DNA of 64,000 bases, taken from Eubacteriales bacterium (GTDB lineage: Bacteria; Bacillota; Clostridia; Acetivibrionales; JANLFN01). The stretch spans positions 62,001-126,000 of the forward strand of contig JANLFN010000006.1 in NCBI GenBank assembly GCA_024655885.1, in the 5' to 3' direction. Shown here piece after piece: positions 30,815-42,824 of the stretch (positions are counted from its first letter, which is position 1; the number at the start of each line of letters is the position of its first letter). Position numbers and translations under genes: made by a program. Under the pieces are notes generated by a model. It saw only the letters and a list, made by a program, of their open reading frames with translations, did not search any database and had not been told where the DNA came from.

Positions 30815-32110
30815 TTACAGGCTGCCCAGCACCTCATCCAGCTTCAGCAGCATATCCCGTATATCCTCGCCGGTGATCACAAGGGGAGGTTGAAACGCCA
30901 GCACATTGCGGTATCTTCCGTTTTTACCCACCAGGACGCCCGCATCCTTCATTTTTTCAAGCACAATGTCTGTTTCCTCTGCGGCAGGCTCCCCATTTTC
31001 CCTCAGCAGCTCCGCCCCCTGCATCAGCCCCATACCCCGCACATCCCGGATGATGGGGTATTTTTGTTTTAATTCGGCAAGTCCCCGGGACAATTGCCTC
31101 CCCAGTTCCTCTGCCCTGGCCGCAAGCCCTCTGCTCTGTATGTACTCCAAAACAGCCATGGCCGTGGCGGAGGCCACCGGATTTCCTCCAAAAGTAGAGG
31201 AGGAAGGCCTGGTAAAGGCAGCGGCAATCTCCGCTCCCGCCGCGAAAGCGGAAATGGGGATCCCGTTTCCAAGGGCTTTGGCCACGGTAATAATATCCGG
31301 AACCACCCCAAAGTGTTCTATGGCAAACATCTTTCCCGTACGCCCGAAGCCGGTCTGTATTTCATCGATGATCAGCAGGGCGCCGTGGTCCTCCAGCAGT
31401 TTTTTCAGAGCGCGGAAATAGCCTCTGGGAGGGGTCAGAATGCCTCCGTTTCCCTGGATGGGTTCCGCAATAAGCGCCGCTATTTTTCCCTTCCGCTCCT
31501 GGAGAATTCTCCCTATGTCCTCCAGCGATTTGCGGCCGCTTTCTTCTATGTCCTCTTCCCCTTTGCTGAAGTCGGGATAGGGGTTTTGGGCTATATGGGT
31601 GCCCGCCGCAGGCACGGGGGACGCCCGCCACATGTCCAGTCCCGTCAGCCCCATGGTCAGATGGGTCCTGCCGTGCAAACCGTTTTTCAGGGCGATAAAC
31701 TCGTCCCGCCCCGTATAGAGCTTGGCCAGAAGAAGCGCGCCTTCATTGGCTTCGGAACCCGAGGTGCAGAAAAAGCTGTGGTCTATATCCCCGGGCAGGA
31801 CTTCCGCCAGCTTCTCCGCCAGCTCCACCACAGGCTGGTTCAAGTATATGGATGTGGTGTGCTGCAGGGTCTGCATCTGTTCTACGGTTTTCTGGACGAT
31901 CTCTGGATTGCAGTGGCCGCAGCTCACAACAGATACGCCTGCAAAGCAATCCAGATACCGCTTCCCCTGATGGTCAAAAAGGTACTGCATTGAACCCCGG
32001 ACCATCTGGGGGGGATTTTTGTAAAAGTGGCTTGTGCAGGGTATGAGATACTGTTTTTTCTTTTCAATAATTGCCTCGGGACCTATATACATGCAATCAT
32101 TCCTCCTCAA
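30815..32110 (-). CDS. class III PLP aminotransferase (AGXT2/GABA-type)
   Basis: LIIDEIQTGFGRTGKMFAIEHFGVVPDIITVAKALGNGIPISAF PLP-lysine motif. Confidence 0.93.
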   Translation of the reverse strand: MRRNDCMYIGPEAIIEKKKQYLIPCTSHFYKNPPQMVRGSMQYLFDHQGKRYLDCFAGVSVVSCGHCNPEIVQKTVEQMQTLQHTTSIYLNQPVVELAEKLAEVLPGDIDHSFFCTSGSEANEGALLLAKLYTGRDEFIALKNGLHGRTHLTMGLTGLDMWRASPVPAAGTHIAQNPYPDFSKGEEDIEESGRKSLEDIGRILQERKGKIAALIAEPIQGNGGILTPPRGYFRALKKLLEDHGALLIIDEIQTGFGRTGKMFAIEHFGVVPDIITVAKALGNGIPISAFAAGAEIAAAFTRPSSSTFGGNPVASATAMAVLEYIQSRGLAARAEELGRQLSRGLAELKQKYPIIRDVRGMGLMQGAELLRENGEPAAEETDIVLEKMKDAGVLVGKNGRYRNVLAFQPPLVITGEDIRDMLLKLDEVLGSL

Positions 32111-34029
32111 TCAAAATAAAACGCGCCAAGGGTGTAGCCTGGGCCCTCGCTTTTCATGGACATGAACAGCTCCGGGCTGCTGTCCAAATCGGCCATTGCT
32201 TTTTTATACACCCGCAGGATTCTTCGAAGGGAAGGCGTGGAATAGCCGCGGGCCTCAATACGGAAGCGGCTCACGCCGGCGGAGCACAGCTCCTTCAAAA
32301 CAGGCAGCAGGCACAGCTCCTTGTAAAGAGTCATGTGATTCCTGCCTGCCTGGTCCCGGAACACGGGGTGCTCATAGCCGGCATCATCCTTCAACACCAG
32401 TATCCGGTCATCCACATGCCGGTTTGCCTCCTGTCCCGCCGGGGGATAGGCCCGGGTATTCTCATAAAGGTCATGCTCCATATACATTACAACAGGCAGT
32501 CCATGCACCACCATTTCCACAGGAATGGGAGAGCCCTGGACCAGCTCCCTTGTGTTTCTTACCGGCGATTCAAGGGATGCGGTTATCCAGGTCAGGCCCT
32601 GGGCGGCATAAAAAGCGGCCGCCATAGGATTGTAAATATTCAGGCTGAAATCCCCGCCCATTTCCAGCTCAAACTTTTTAAGAGCGTGAATGGCTCCCAG
32701 ATTGGTTACAAGCAAGCCGTCTACGTTCAAATTCTCCGAAAGCAAATGCCTGTAGCGTGAAATATCCTCTTCAAACGTCATCCTGGGGAGTGCCAAAAAC
32801 ACTTTGGATTTCCCTTTCATGGAGGTGAGGCGGAGAATCTCCTTTTTACCCAGGGGAATATCGGGCTCAAACACGTCGCCTGCAAGGTAAATACAATCTG
32901 CGCCCTCCTCCAGGGAGGCCGTCGCCTGCTCAAAGGAATTCACCCTGACGCCAAGCACCGGTTTTTGGGCATTCTTCAATCCGGTTCCCAGCATTTCCCT
33001 GACCCTTTGAATGCGCTCCGGGGTAATCTCATGCTCCTCCACCGGCTTGCTGAAAACCTGTCCCGTGCTGTAAAAAGCTCCCGTGCCTTCCAGCCTTTTA
33101 TTGATATTGGAAAGCCCGGGCTTTCCGAAGGCATAGCCGATGGAAAAGTCCCGTTTGCGGTGCTGGTAGAGCACCTCCGCATGCCTCCTGCGGTCATAGG
33201 CAAGAGGGTCGTCGATATAGCGGTCAATGGCGTCGCTGTAGCAGTTGACCAGGTGCACGATATAGTCCGCGTCCCTCATCCTGCCCTCTATTTTGAAGGA
33301 AGTGATCCCCGCCTGGATCATCTCGGGTATATTTTCATACATGTACATATCCTTCACCGCCATGGGGTATCCCGTTGGGTACACACTGCCGTCCTTTTTA
33401 ACCGAAAACCCCCACCGGCAGGGCTTCATGCACATGCCCCTGTTGCTGCTTTTCCCAAACAGGATGCCGCTGTAGAGGCACTGGGAGCCATGGGCTATGC
33501 ACATGTCCCCATGGGTGAAATACTCAAATTCCATGCCGGTCTGGAGGTGCAGGGCCTTCACCTGGGCGAGCCCCATTTCCCTGGAGGCCACAACACGGGT
33601 TATGCCCAGCCTCTGCAGCTCTTTCAGCGTTTCCAGGTTATGCGCGTTCATCATGACCGAGGCGTGGAGGTTTAAGCCCAGCTTCTTTCTCCGCACCATT
33701 TCGATGACGCTGAAGTCCTGGACAAGCACGGCGTCGGGCCGTATTTCGCCCAGGAATTCCAGAAACGCTTCCACCTCCTTTAACTCCTTGCACTCATACA
33801 GGTTGTTTAAAGTGATATATATTTTCTTGCCCATGGAATGGCTCATTTCCACAGCCTGCCGCAGTTCGTCGTCGGTGAGGTTGTAGTCCTTCCTGTGGAT
33901 GCGCATGTTCAATTTTTTCCCGCCGCAGTAAATGGCATCCGCACCGGTTTCCACAACCCTTTTAAAAATTTCAAAGGTGCCCGCAGGCGCCAGAAGTTCA
34001 ACTTCCTTTCCGTCAAAATATCTCGCCAA
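32107..34029 (-). CDS. peptidase U32 family protein
   Basis: VELLAPAGTFEIFKRVVETGADAIYCGG; FEYFTHGDMCIAHGSQCLYSG; FKIEGRMRDADYIVHLVNCY. Confidence 0.93.
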   Translation of the reverse strand: MARYFDGKEVELLAPAGTFEIFKRVVETGADAIYCGGKKLNMRIHRKDYNLTDDELRQAVEMSHSMGKKIYITLNNLYECKELKEVEAFLEFLGEIRPDAVLVQDFSVIEMVRRKKLGLNLHASVMMNAHNLETLKELQRLGITRVVASREMGLAQVKALHLQTGMEFEYFTHGDMCIAHGSQCLYSGILFGKSSNRGMCMKPCRWGFSVKKDGSVYPTGYPMAVKDMYMYENIPEMIQAGITSFKIEGRMRDADYIVHLVNCYSDAIDRYIDDPLAYDRRRHAEVLYQHRKRDFSIGYAFGKPGLSNINKRLEGTGAFYSTGQVFSKPVEEHEITPERIQRVREMLGTGLKNAQKPVLGVRVNSFEQATASLEEGADCIYLAGDVFEPDIPLGKKEILRLTSMKGKSKVFLALPRMTFEEDISRYRHLLSENLNVDGLLVTNLGAIHALKKFELEMGGDFSLNIYNPMAAAFYAAQGLTWITASLESPVRNTRELVQGSPIPVEMVVHGLPVVMYMEHDLYENTRAYPPAGQEANRHVDDRILVLKDDAGYEHPVFRDQAGRNHMTLYKELCLLPVLKELCSAGVSRFRIEARGYSTPSLRRILRVYKKAMADLDSSPELFMSMKSEGPGYTLGAFYFD

Positions 34030-34106
34030 CTCTATTCCTCCTATTGCAAGGCTCTTACCGCTTGTCCCCTGCGGTTAAATTCCCCGCCGATTTTTTTCCT
34101 TCCCCG

Positions 34107-34123
34107 GGGGACAGCCTGTCCCC
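34107..34123. repeat. GGGGACAGCCTGTCCCC palindrome, relative of the GGGGACAGG motif
   Basis: ggggacagcctgtcccc followed by ttgtgtcg. Confidence 0.7.
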
Positions 34124-34207
34124 TTGTGTCGTGCCTGTACAGCAGATTACGGGGTGCCGACAATAAATTAATTATAGCAAATCCGGCGGGTAAAATTCAA
34201 CCTTACG

Positions 34208-34594
34208 TCATTGTTGGGCTGTTTTCAGCTTATCAAGGATCAGCTTTTCCGCATATTCCTGACTGAAAGGCAGTTCTATCCTGAGGTCGCCGGATACCAG
34301 GAAAACCTTTTCCTTTCCGTCCTGCTCCTCTTTCCGTATCTGTACATTGTTGGCATCCACCTTGTATTCATGCCCCTTGAACTTTAATGTGGCCACCGAC
34401 CCGCTGACCTGGAAGGTGGGCAAATTCACATAGACCGTTACCGCCAGCGCGATGATTGCAACGAATACGGCCAGCTTTATCAGCTTCTTGGATATCTTAA
34501 TAATGACAAACAGCAGAACAAGGACGATTAAAGCGGGTATTATGAATTCCGGCCCGGTAAAATTCAAACCTTTTAAAGCTTCCGGCATAAGCAC
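34208..34594 (-). CDS. small membrane protein of unknown function
   Basis: 128 aa ORF, two hydrophobic helices, RBS ggaggaaag upstream. Confidence 0.75.
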   Translation of the reverse strand: MLMPEALKGLNFTGPEFIIPALIVLVLLFVIIKISKKLIKLAVFVAIIALAVTVYVNLPTFQVSGSVATLKFKGHEYKVDANNVQIRKEEQDGKEKVFLVSGDLRIELPFSQEYAEKLILDKLKTAQQ

Positions 34595-34660
34595 TTTCCT
34601 CCTTTAATAAATACTATTCGGTACATTTCCAACTATTCCTTTTAAAATGGACAAAATCTT

Positions 34661-35980
34661 TCAAAAATTTACAAAGTATTTCTGATACCGGAGGGGCCTG
34701 TTTTCCTCCCAGGGCCTATAGCTGTTTGCAAAGTCCACCCGCTCCTTAAAGGTGGGATGGTCATAGCTCCAGAGCTTATAGATGATTCCCGGCTGAGGGA
34801 GGGTAAGGCTGCCCTGGTGCAGCTTCACCATGGCGGAGGCGGCGGCCTGGTTATCGCGGGTCAATTCCAGCTCAAACCGGTCCGCTTCGGTCTCCATATG
34901 CCTGGAATAGGCATTTTCAACGGGAGCCGCCGCAAACATGAATAAATTGATTAAAAGGATGAGCAGGGGCAGGGAGGCGATGTCATAGAGCCTGGTAAAG
35001 CCGAAGGCTCCTCCTGACCTGTCCAAAATCCAGAGGGCACTCTTATGGACCAGGTAAAGTACGGCGGCGCACAGCAGCGCTCCCAGCCCTATGGACTTCC
35101 ACACATGTCCCAGTGCATAGTGCCCCATTTCATGGGCCGTGACCCCCAGGACTTCCCTCTGGCTCAGGTTGCGTATGGTGGTATCCCACAACACAATCCG
35201 TTTGGTATTGAACATTCCCGTCATATAGGCATTCATCTGGTTGGTGTCCACGCTTTTGTCCACCTGGTACAGCTGGCAGTCCCGGATGACCGTGCGGCTT
35301 ATCTGCGAACGGAGTTTTTCCTCCAGCGCCTTATCCTGGATGGGCTGGTATTTATTAAAAAGGGGATCGATGAAAACAGGGCTGATATAGCTTATAAAAA
35401 TTAATACGGGGATGGACAGCAGTGCCATGTACAGCCACCAGCGCCCCGGTGATTTTTTTATGGCAAGGTAGGGCAGCCACACGAAAGCCGCACCGGAAAA
35501 AGTATTAATGGCAAAGCTCTTCAGCGAATCGCCCAGCCATTTTGTAAAGGGCTGATTTGAAAGGCCATAGGAGTGCAGCCGTACAAAGCCGCTGTAAAAG
35601 TCCAGGGGAAAGCTCAGCAGGTAATCGATGCAGGAATAGATTATAAAGTATAAGGCGAGGATAACGATAAAATTTTTACTTTGACTCCGGGCCCAATTCC
35701 TCACTCCCGCCGACCAGCCGCTGAACAGGAGAAAGGCAGGAATGGCGAGGCTTAATAAAAACCGGACAATCCAGACCGCAACCTTGTTTTTCTCGAATTG
35801 AACCGCTTTCTGGGTGGGGGCGGGGATGTCAACCAGGCCGGCGTTTCCACTGTTTGGAAGCTGGGAATATTCTGAACGGATGGTTTCCAGATTCACTTTT
35901 TCTGTTATAATCACTCCTGCGATAAACAGGGCCATAACCCCCAGGGTTATGATCATGGCTGAAATCAGTTGCTTTTTCAT
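34661..35980 (-). CDS. M48-family (Ste24-like) membrane zinc metallopeptidase
   Basis: VTAHEMGHYALGH HEXXH motif; N-terminal TM segments; start preferred at MKKQLISAMI (35980). Confidence 0.93.
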   Translation of the reverse strand: MKKQLISAMIITLGVMALFIAGVIITEKVNLETIRSEYSQLPNSGNAGLVDIPAPTQKAVQFEKNKVAVWIVRFLLSLAIPAFLLFSGWSAGVRNWARSQSKNFIVILALYFIIYSCIDYLLSFPLDFYSGFVRLHSYGLSNQPFTKWLGDSLKSFAINTFSGAAFVWLPYLAIKKSPGRWWLYMALLSIPVLIFISYISPVFIDPLFNKYQPIQDKALEEKLRSQISRTVIRDCQLYQVDKSVDTNQMNAYMTGMFNTKRIVLWDTTIRNLSQREVLGVTAHEMGHYALGHVWKSIGLGALLCAAVLYLVHKSALWILDRSGGAFGFTRLYDIASLPLLILLINLFMFAAAPVENAYSRHMETEADRFELELTRDNQAAASAMVKLHQGSLTLPQPGIIYKLWSYDHPTFKERVDFANSYRPWEENRPLRYQKYFVNF

Positions 35981-36082
35981 AGAAATCCTCCAAGAATTCT
36001 GTCTTTTAATAATGTATGCAGGTCCCGGCGTGAATATCAGAGATATTATCCATGCCTGTTTCACAGGCATCAAAAAATACCC

Positions 36083-36128
36083 TTATAAAAGCAAATTGCG
36101 GGGGTCTCCGCAATTTGCTTTTATAAAA
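36083..36128. terminator. intrinsic terminator hairpin
   Basis: ttataaaagcaaattgcgg-ggtct-ccgcaatttgcttttataa. Confidence 0.8.
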
Positions 36129-36184
36129 GTAAAATTTCATAGCCGTAACCATGCTGTTTTTCAATCCCACAAGCACTTCTTCAT

Positions 36185-37120
36185 CTATGCCTCTTCGAAC
36201 AGGGGAGTAGAGAGATACCGTTCCCCGGTATCGGGCAGGATCACCACCATGGTTTTTCCGGCATTTTCAGGTCTTTTGGCCACTTGAACCGCCGCGTATG
36301 CGGCAGCGCCCGAGGATATGCCCACTAAAAGCCCTTCGCTCCTTGCCAGTTCACGAGCAGTCTCAAAGGCTTCTCCCGTCTTTACCTGGAAAAACTCGTC
36401 AACAACCGATCTATTAAAGACTTCAGGTACAAAGCTGGGCGCAAGCCCTTGTATCTTATGGGGTCCAGGCTTTCCTCCCGAAAAGACCGGCGAATCGTAA
36501 GGCTCAACGGCAATGACTGTCACAGAGGGCTTTTTCCGCTTTAATTCTTCTCCCACTCCCGTAACGGTCCCCCCCGTACCTGCACCTGCCACAAATATAT
36601 CCACTTCGCCGTCGGTATCCCGCCAAATTTCTTCAGCCGTGGTGCGGCGGTGGATTTCAGGGTTGGCAGGGTTGTTGAATTGCTGCGGGATAAACGAGTT
36701 GGGTATTTGAGCGGCAAGCTCTTCCGCTTTTTTGATAGCCCCCGGCATTCCTTCGGGCCCCGGAGTTAAAACCAGCTCCGCTCCAAGGGCTTTGAGGAGC
36801 TTTCTCCGCTCAATGCTGAAGGTCTCAGGCAGTGTTATGATCAGCCTATACCCCTTTGCCGCAGCCACAAAAGCAAGGGCTATACCGGTATTGCCGCTGG
36901 TGGGTTCAATAATAACCGAGCCTTTTTTCAGCAGGCCTTTCTCTTCCGCATCCCTGATCATAGCATAGCCAATGCGGTCCTTCACACTTCCCGCAGGGTT
37001 AAAGTATTCCAGTTTTGCAAGAATTTTTGCTTCTACGTTGTTGTATTTGCTGAAGTTGTTCAACTTTAGCAGAGGCGTATTGCCTATCAGGTCCGTTAAA
37101 TTTTCAGCAATCTTTGCCAA
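36185..37120 (-). CDS. cysK: cysteine synthase A (O-acetylserine sulfhydrylase)
   Basis: [58 protein letters not shown]. Confidence 0.97.
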   Translation of the reverse strand: MAKIAENLTDLIGNTPLLKLNNFSKYNNVEAKILAKLEYFNPAGSVKDRIGYAMIRDAEEKGLLKKGSVIIEPTSGNTGIALAFVAAAKGYRLIITLPETFSIERRKLLKALGAELVLTPGPEGMPGAIKKAEELAAQIPNSFIPQQFNNPANPEIHRRTTAEEIWRDTDGEVDIFVAGAGTGGTVTGVGEELKRKKPSVTVIAVEPYDSPVFSGGKPGPHKIQGLAPSFVPEVFNRSVVDEFFQVKTGEAFETARELARSEGLLVGISSGAAAYAAVQVAKRPENAGKTMVVILPDTGERYLSTPLFEEA

Positions 37121-37185
37121 AGAAATCCCTCCAACTAAATTTTAGTATCTTTCATTTCTACTTCCTTTGATTGCTTAAATATGCC

Positions 37186-38211
37186 TCACGGCTGTTTCTT
37201 GACGGTATCGGTCATCGCCTTGATATTTTCCAGGGAGGATGTGGTGCTGAGCCCGCAGGCGGGAGCAATGATATCGATTCCATCCCGTAAAAGCCTCTCG
37301 GTCTGGGCCGACACCTTTTGGGGATCTCCAAATTCCAGAAGGAAAGTACTCAAATTGCCCATGGTGGTGAGAAAGGGGAACTCCTCCTTTAGCAAACGCA
37401 GGTTTACCGGTGCATCGGTGCTTATGGCATCCGATTTGATTTTGGGGATCAGGTGCTTCACCGCATTCATATTCCCGCATATGTGGACTATAACAGGGGA
37501 ATTTAAGGAATGGATACCGTCAACAAGTTTGTTTAAATACCTTACGGCATATTCTTCGAACATTTTGGGTCCCAGGATCTCGCCTGTAGCTGTCGGGTCT
37601 CCTATGGATATCACATCTGCGCCGTTATCCAGCATAAGCTTGGCGTACTCGATAAGAAGATCCGTCACATAATCCACCACCCGGTGTGCATTCCTCCCAT
37701 CCTTTCTGAGCTCCTTCAGGAAACGCATGGGGTCGACGATGGAGGCGGCAGTGCTTATAGGCCCCGTCAGGCTCCCTATAAGGGGTACGTCGGGGAACCG
37801 CTTTGACAGCCGATAGCCCGCCTGTATAACCGTTTCAATCCGTCCCGTTTTTAAAATACTTGCAATTTCTTTATAATCAACCTGGGCAACGCTAGGAAAT
37901 ACCTCTTTTTGAATTTTAGGTTCACAGGACAGCGTCCCGAAATTTATTTCACTCCCCAGCACCTCTGCTTCCACTGTCATGCAAAAAGGTATTCCGAAAT
38001 TTTCAAATCCCGTATACTCATGTACATCGCCGGACAGCTCAGCCATGAGCTCTTCATCGTGATGGGCCTCAGGAAGGGTGTGTCCGGTTCGGTTCATAAC
38101 ATCCACCACCGCAGCGTTCATCATGCCGCCAGGACAGATGACAGGCGGCCGGTCCACCTTTTCCCTGTTTAAAACCCGGAGCAGCCTTTCTTTCTCGCTC
38201 AATTCGCTCAC
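37186..38211 (-). CDS. uroporphyrinogen decarboxylase-fold methyltransferase (MtaA/CmuA/MtsA-like)
   Basis: ERLLRVLNREKVDRPPVICPGGMMN; SLTGPISTAASIVD; VIVHICGN Zn-binding motif with C-terminal IIAPACGLS. Confidence 0.92.
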   Translation of the reverse strand: MSELSEKERLLRVLNREKVDRPPVICPGGMMNAAVVDVMNRTGHTLPEAHHDEELMAELSGDVHEYTGFENFGIPFCMTVEAEVLGSEINFGTLSCEPKIQKEVFPSVAQVDYKEIASILKTGRIETVIQAGYRLSKRFPDVPLIGSLTGPISTAASIVDPMRFLKELRKDGRNAHRVVDYVTDLLIEYAKLMLDNGADVISIGDPTATGEILGPKMFEEYAVRYLNKLVDGIHSLNSPVIVHICGNMNAVKHLIPKIKSDAISTDAPVNLRLLKEEFPFLTTMGNLSTFLLEFGDPQKVSAQTERLLRDGIDIIAPACGLSTTSSLENIKAMTDTVKKQP

Positions 38212-38388
38212 AGCAGCACCTCCTTTTTCCGCCTTTCAGGGCAGCCTGACCCTTAGGCAGTGTCAGGCATTGCCTTGTTATTTTTCAAAAGCAGATTCCG
38301 TCCGTTTCCGTACGCCCTCAGAATTTTCCGGTGGAAGGCCTGCAGCTCCCTCCACACCCCCTCGGGCGCCGTCCCCCTGTCCCCGGCA

Positions 38389-39045
38389 TCAGGGCCTGCT
38401 TCCCACCAGCCTCCTGGCAAGCCTCACAGCCTCGGCAGCGTTGACCGAATAGCCGTCCGCGCCGATTTTATCCGCAAAGCTCTGGGATATGGGGCCTCCC
38501 CCCACCATAACCTTGAACTGTCCCCGGATGCCTTCCCTTTCCAGCAGGCCGATCACCTGGGCCATTTCACCCATTGTCGTGGTCATAAGGGTTGAAAGGG
38601 CGATGATATGTGCCCGCACGGCTTTGGCCTTCTCCACGAAATCCCCCGGCGGGACATCCCTTCCCAGGTCAACCACCTCGAAGCCCGAAGCCTCCAGCAT
38701 GATCTTTACCAGGTTTTTGCCTATATCATGGGTGTCTCCTTCCACAACTCCCAGGACAACCCTGTGCTTCTCTCCCTGCTCTTCTCTCCGGATGTGGGGC
38801 TTTAATACGTCAAGCCCCGCATACATGGCATCCGAACACATTAAAAGCTCAGGGATGAAATATTCCTCTTCCTCAAAAAGCTTTCCCGCCCTGTCCATTC
38901 CATCTGCAAGGCCCCTATCTATAGCCTCATAGGCATCATGCCCCTCGGCTACCACCTCTTCCGCGACCCTGACGGTCTCCTCTTCCTCCATCTGGACCAC
39001 GGCATCTGAAAGCTTTTTATACAGTTCTTCCTTTCCTTTTGGCAT
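38389..39045 (-). CDS. methyltransferase cognate corrinoid protein (B12-binding)
   Basis: N-terminal B12-binding-2 helical domain; GVVEGDTHDIGKNLVKIMLEASGFEVVDLGRDVPP with DxHxxG motif. Confidence 0.96.
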   Translation of the reverse strand: MPKGKEELYKKLSDAVVQMEEEETVRVAEEVVAEGHDAYEAIDRGLADGMDRAGKLFEEEEYFIPELLMCSDAMYAGLDVLKPHIRREEQGEKHRVVLGVVEGDTHDIGKNLVKIMLEASGFEVVDLGRDVPPGDFVEKAKAVRAHIIALSTLMTTTMGEMAQVIGLLEREGIRGQFKVMVGGGPISQSFADKIGADGYSVNAAEAVRLARRLVGSRP

Positions 39046-39062
39046 TTTAAGACCTCCTGTCA

Positions 39063-39883
39063 GGGGACGGTTCTCATTGTCGCACTATGCCCTAAATATG
39101 ATATCTTTACTAATTCCTATGGCCTTTGACAACTGGCGGACTGAAGCCTTCACAGACTTCTTTATCTCTCTCAATATCTGATCCCTTAACCCTTTATCCT
39201 CAATACCTTTTAGACTTTCCAGACTTTGTCCGTATTTATCCAATACTTGATTCACTCTGCTTTCCAGATCGATTGAGTGTTCCGCTTTTACCGCCGGTTT
39301 TGCTTGACCGGTGGTTTCTTCACAATCAATAAATCCATCTTCCACCGGCACCTTCGTAAATTCCTTTAATTTTTCAACTGCTCGCTCGTATTTGTAACTG
39401 CTCCATTCATATGCCTCTGCTCTTGGCACCATAGCCGCTTTTACAGGATTATTGTGAATATACCTTGCTGCTGCAAGTATATATGCGTCTTCCTCCAATA
39501 CCTCACTGCAGTACCTGTCCTGGAATAAGTGGCCAATCCTGTGGTATTTTTTATTGAAATAGTATACATAGCTAATGCCGATTCTTTTCATGGACCGCTG
39601 TATGCTGTCTTTTCCTTCACGGATCAATATATGTACATGATTACTCATCAGGCAGTATGCCAATATGTCAAAATTTCCGTCCTCCTTCATCCTTTCCATG
39701 GTGTCCAAGAACCGTTTCCTGTCGTCGTCCAGAAATATTTCTTTTCTCTCATTGCCTCGCAGCATCACGTGATAAATCCTGCTTGAGCTTAACTTTCTCG
39801 GGCATCTTGGCATCTTCATCACCTGAAGTGTTTTTCCTTATTATACCATGAAAACAAAAATGCGACAAGATAGAACCGTCCCC
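39063..39883. mobile_element. RAYT (REP-associated Y1/HUH transposase) element with GGGGACGGTTCT terminal inverted repeats
   Basis: left end GGGGACGGTTCTCATTGTCGCA; right end TGCGACAAGATAGAACCGTCCCC. Confidence 0.9.
39085..39822 (-). CDS. REP-associated tyrosine transposase (Y1_Tnp, TnpA-REP)
   Basis: RIYHVMLRGNERKEIFLDDDRKRFL; CLMSNHVHILI (HUH motif); IGHLFQDRYCSEVLEEDAYILAAARYIHNNPV. Confidence 0.96.
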   Translation of the reverse strand: MMKMPRCPRKLSSSRIYHVMLRGNERKEIFLDDDRKRFLDTMERMKEDGNFDILAYCLMSNHVHILIREGKDSIQRSMKRIGISYVYYFNKKYHRIGHLFQDRYCSEVLEEDAYILAAARYIHNNPVKAAMVPRAEAYEWSSYKYERAVEKLKEFTKVPVEDGFIDCEETTGQAKPAVKAEHSIDLESRVNQVLDKYGQSLESLKGIEDKGLRDQILREIKKSVKASVRQLSKAIGISKDIIFRA

Positions 39884-39892
39884 TTATCGCAT

Positions 39893-41736
<1,844 letters not shown>

Positions 41737-41822
41737 TCCAAGTAATCCTATATGATTAATTATAATATTACTATAAAATCTTTTTTTGTCAATAGTTGAA
41801 TCCATCATATCATTATTTAAAT

Positions 41823-42275
41823 TTAAATAAAATATTCAATCAAGCCGGTGGAACCATAGGAGTCCTTGTACTTTTCGACCAAATCGGCGATGGTGACTGA
41901 AGCGGCGACCGCTTCAAGCTCGTCCGCTATTTTCTCCCATAAAACCCGGGTTGCACAGGTTTCATAGTGGTCACAAGCAGGTTTCTCATCCCTGACGGCG
42001 CAATCGACGGGGGCCAGAGGTCCCTCCAGCACATTTAAAACCTGCTTTACGGTAATTTCATTGAGATCCCTTGAAAACCGGTAGCCTCCCTGGGCTCCCC
42101 TTATGCTTTCAAGGATGCCTTTCTTCCTGAGAACCGAAAAAATCTGTTCCAAGTAATTCTCGGATATCCCCTGCCTTTTGGATATGCTCTTAAGGCTTAC
42201 ATGGCCGTCGGAAGAATAGATCGCCATATCCGTCAAAGCTTCCAGCCCATATTTTCCTTTTGTCGATATTTTCAT
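41823..42275 (-). CDS. Rrf2-family transcriptional regulator, IscR-like cysteine pattern
   Basis: MKISTKGKYGLEALTDMAIYS...GAQGGYRFS; CAVRDEKPACDHYETC. Confidence 0.93.
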   Translation of the reverse strand: MKISTKGKYGLEALTDMAIYSSDGHVSLKSISKRQGISENYLEQIFSVLRKKGILESIRGAQGGYRFSRDLNEITVKQVLNVLEGPLAPVDCAVRDEKPACDHYETCATRVLWEKIADELEAVAASVTIADLVEKYKDSYGSTGLIEYFI

Positions 42276-42477
42276 GCCCACTGCCTCCCCCAATACCACA
42301 ATTATATGTTAACATCTCCCCTCAATGCAATAAATATTTCTGGTATTTGTAGGTCCCCGTTCCGCCGCCGGGTGGAGGTGGACCGGGTTCAACTGGGTTT
42401 ACTTCGGAGTGGATTTGCGGGATATCAACAGTTTTGTGTACTATTAGTGTCCCTTTTTACAAATCAGACTTCCCCCA

Positions 42478-42516
42478 AACCCGGGCTTTCCATGTCAATG
42501 GAATCCGGGTTTTTTA
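42478..42516. terminator. strong intrinsic terminator-like hairpin
   Basis: aacccgggctttccat-gtca-atggaatccgggttttttat. Confidence 0.7.
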
Positions 42517-42824
42517 TGGGAGGCCGGCTTCACCGACCAGCGCCTTTCCGTCTCCCGCAGGCACCCGGCAAGTCCCTCCGACCATTGCCGGCATCGCATC
42601 CTCTCCCGGACGCACCATCCCCGGGGCAATAAACCGGGCCCCCTCTTTTATTTATGCCCTCTTGCCCTGTCTATTTAGCCGCCCTTTTCATCTCAAGGAA
42701 TCTTCCTTATGAAGGCGGAACAATGCCCGGCCCACTCCTGTGTCAACAGAATTTTAAACCTGATGTCCGTATACTTAAAGGGCATTTTACAAATACTTAA
42801 TAAAAAATATGCGGAGGATTCTAT

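Noticed and set aside
31094-31993. 299-aa + strand ORF opposite the aminotransferase
   Set aside because: Antisense shadow; the aminotransferase has PLP motifs and an RBS.
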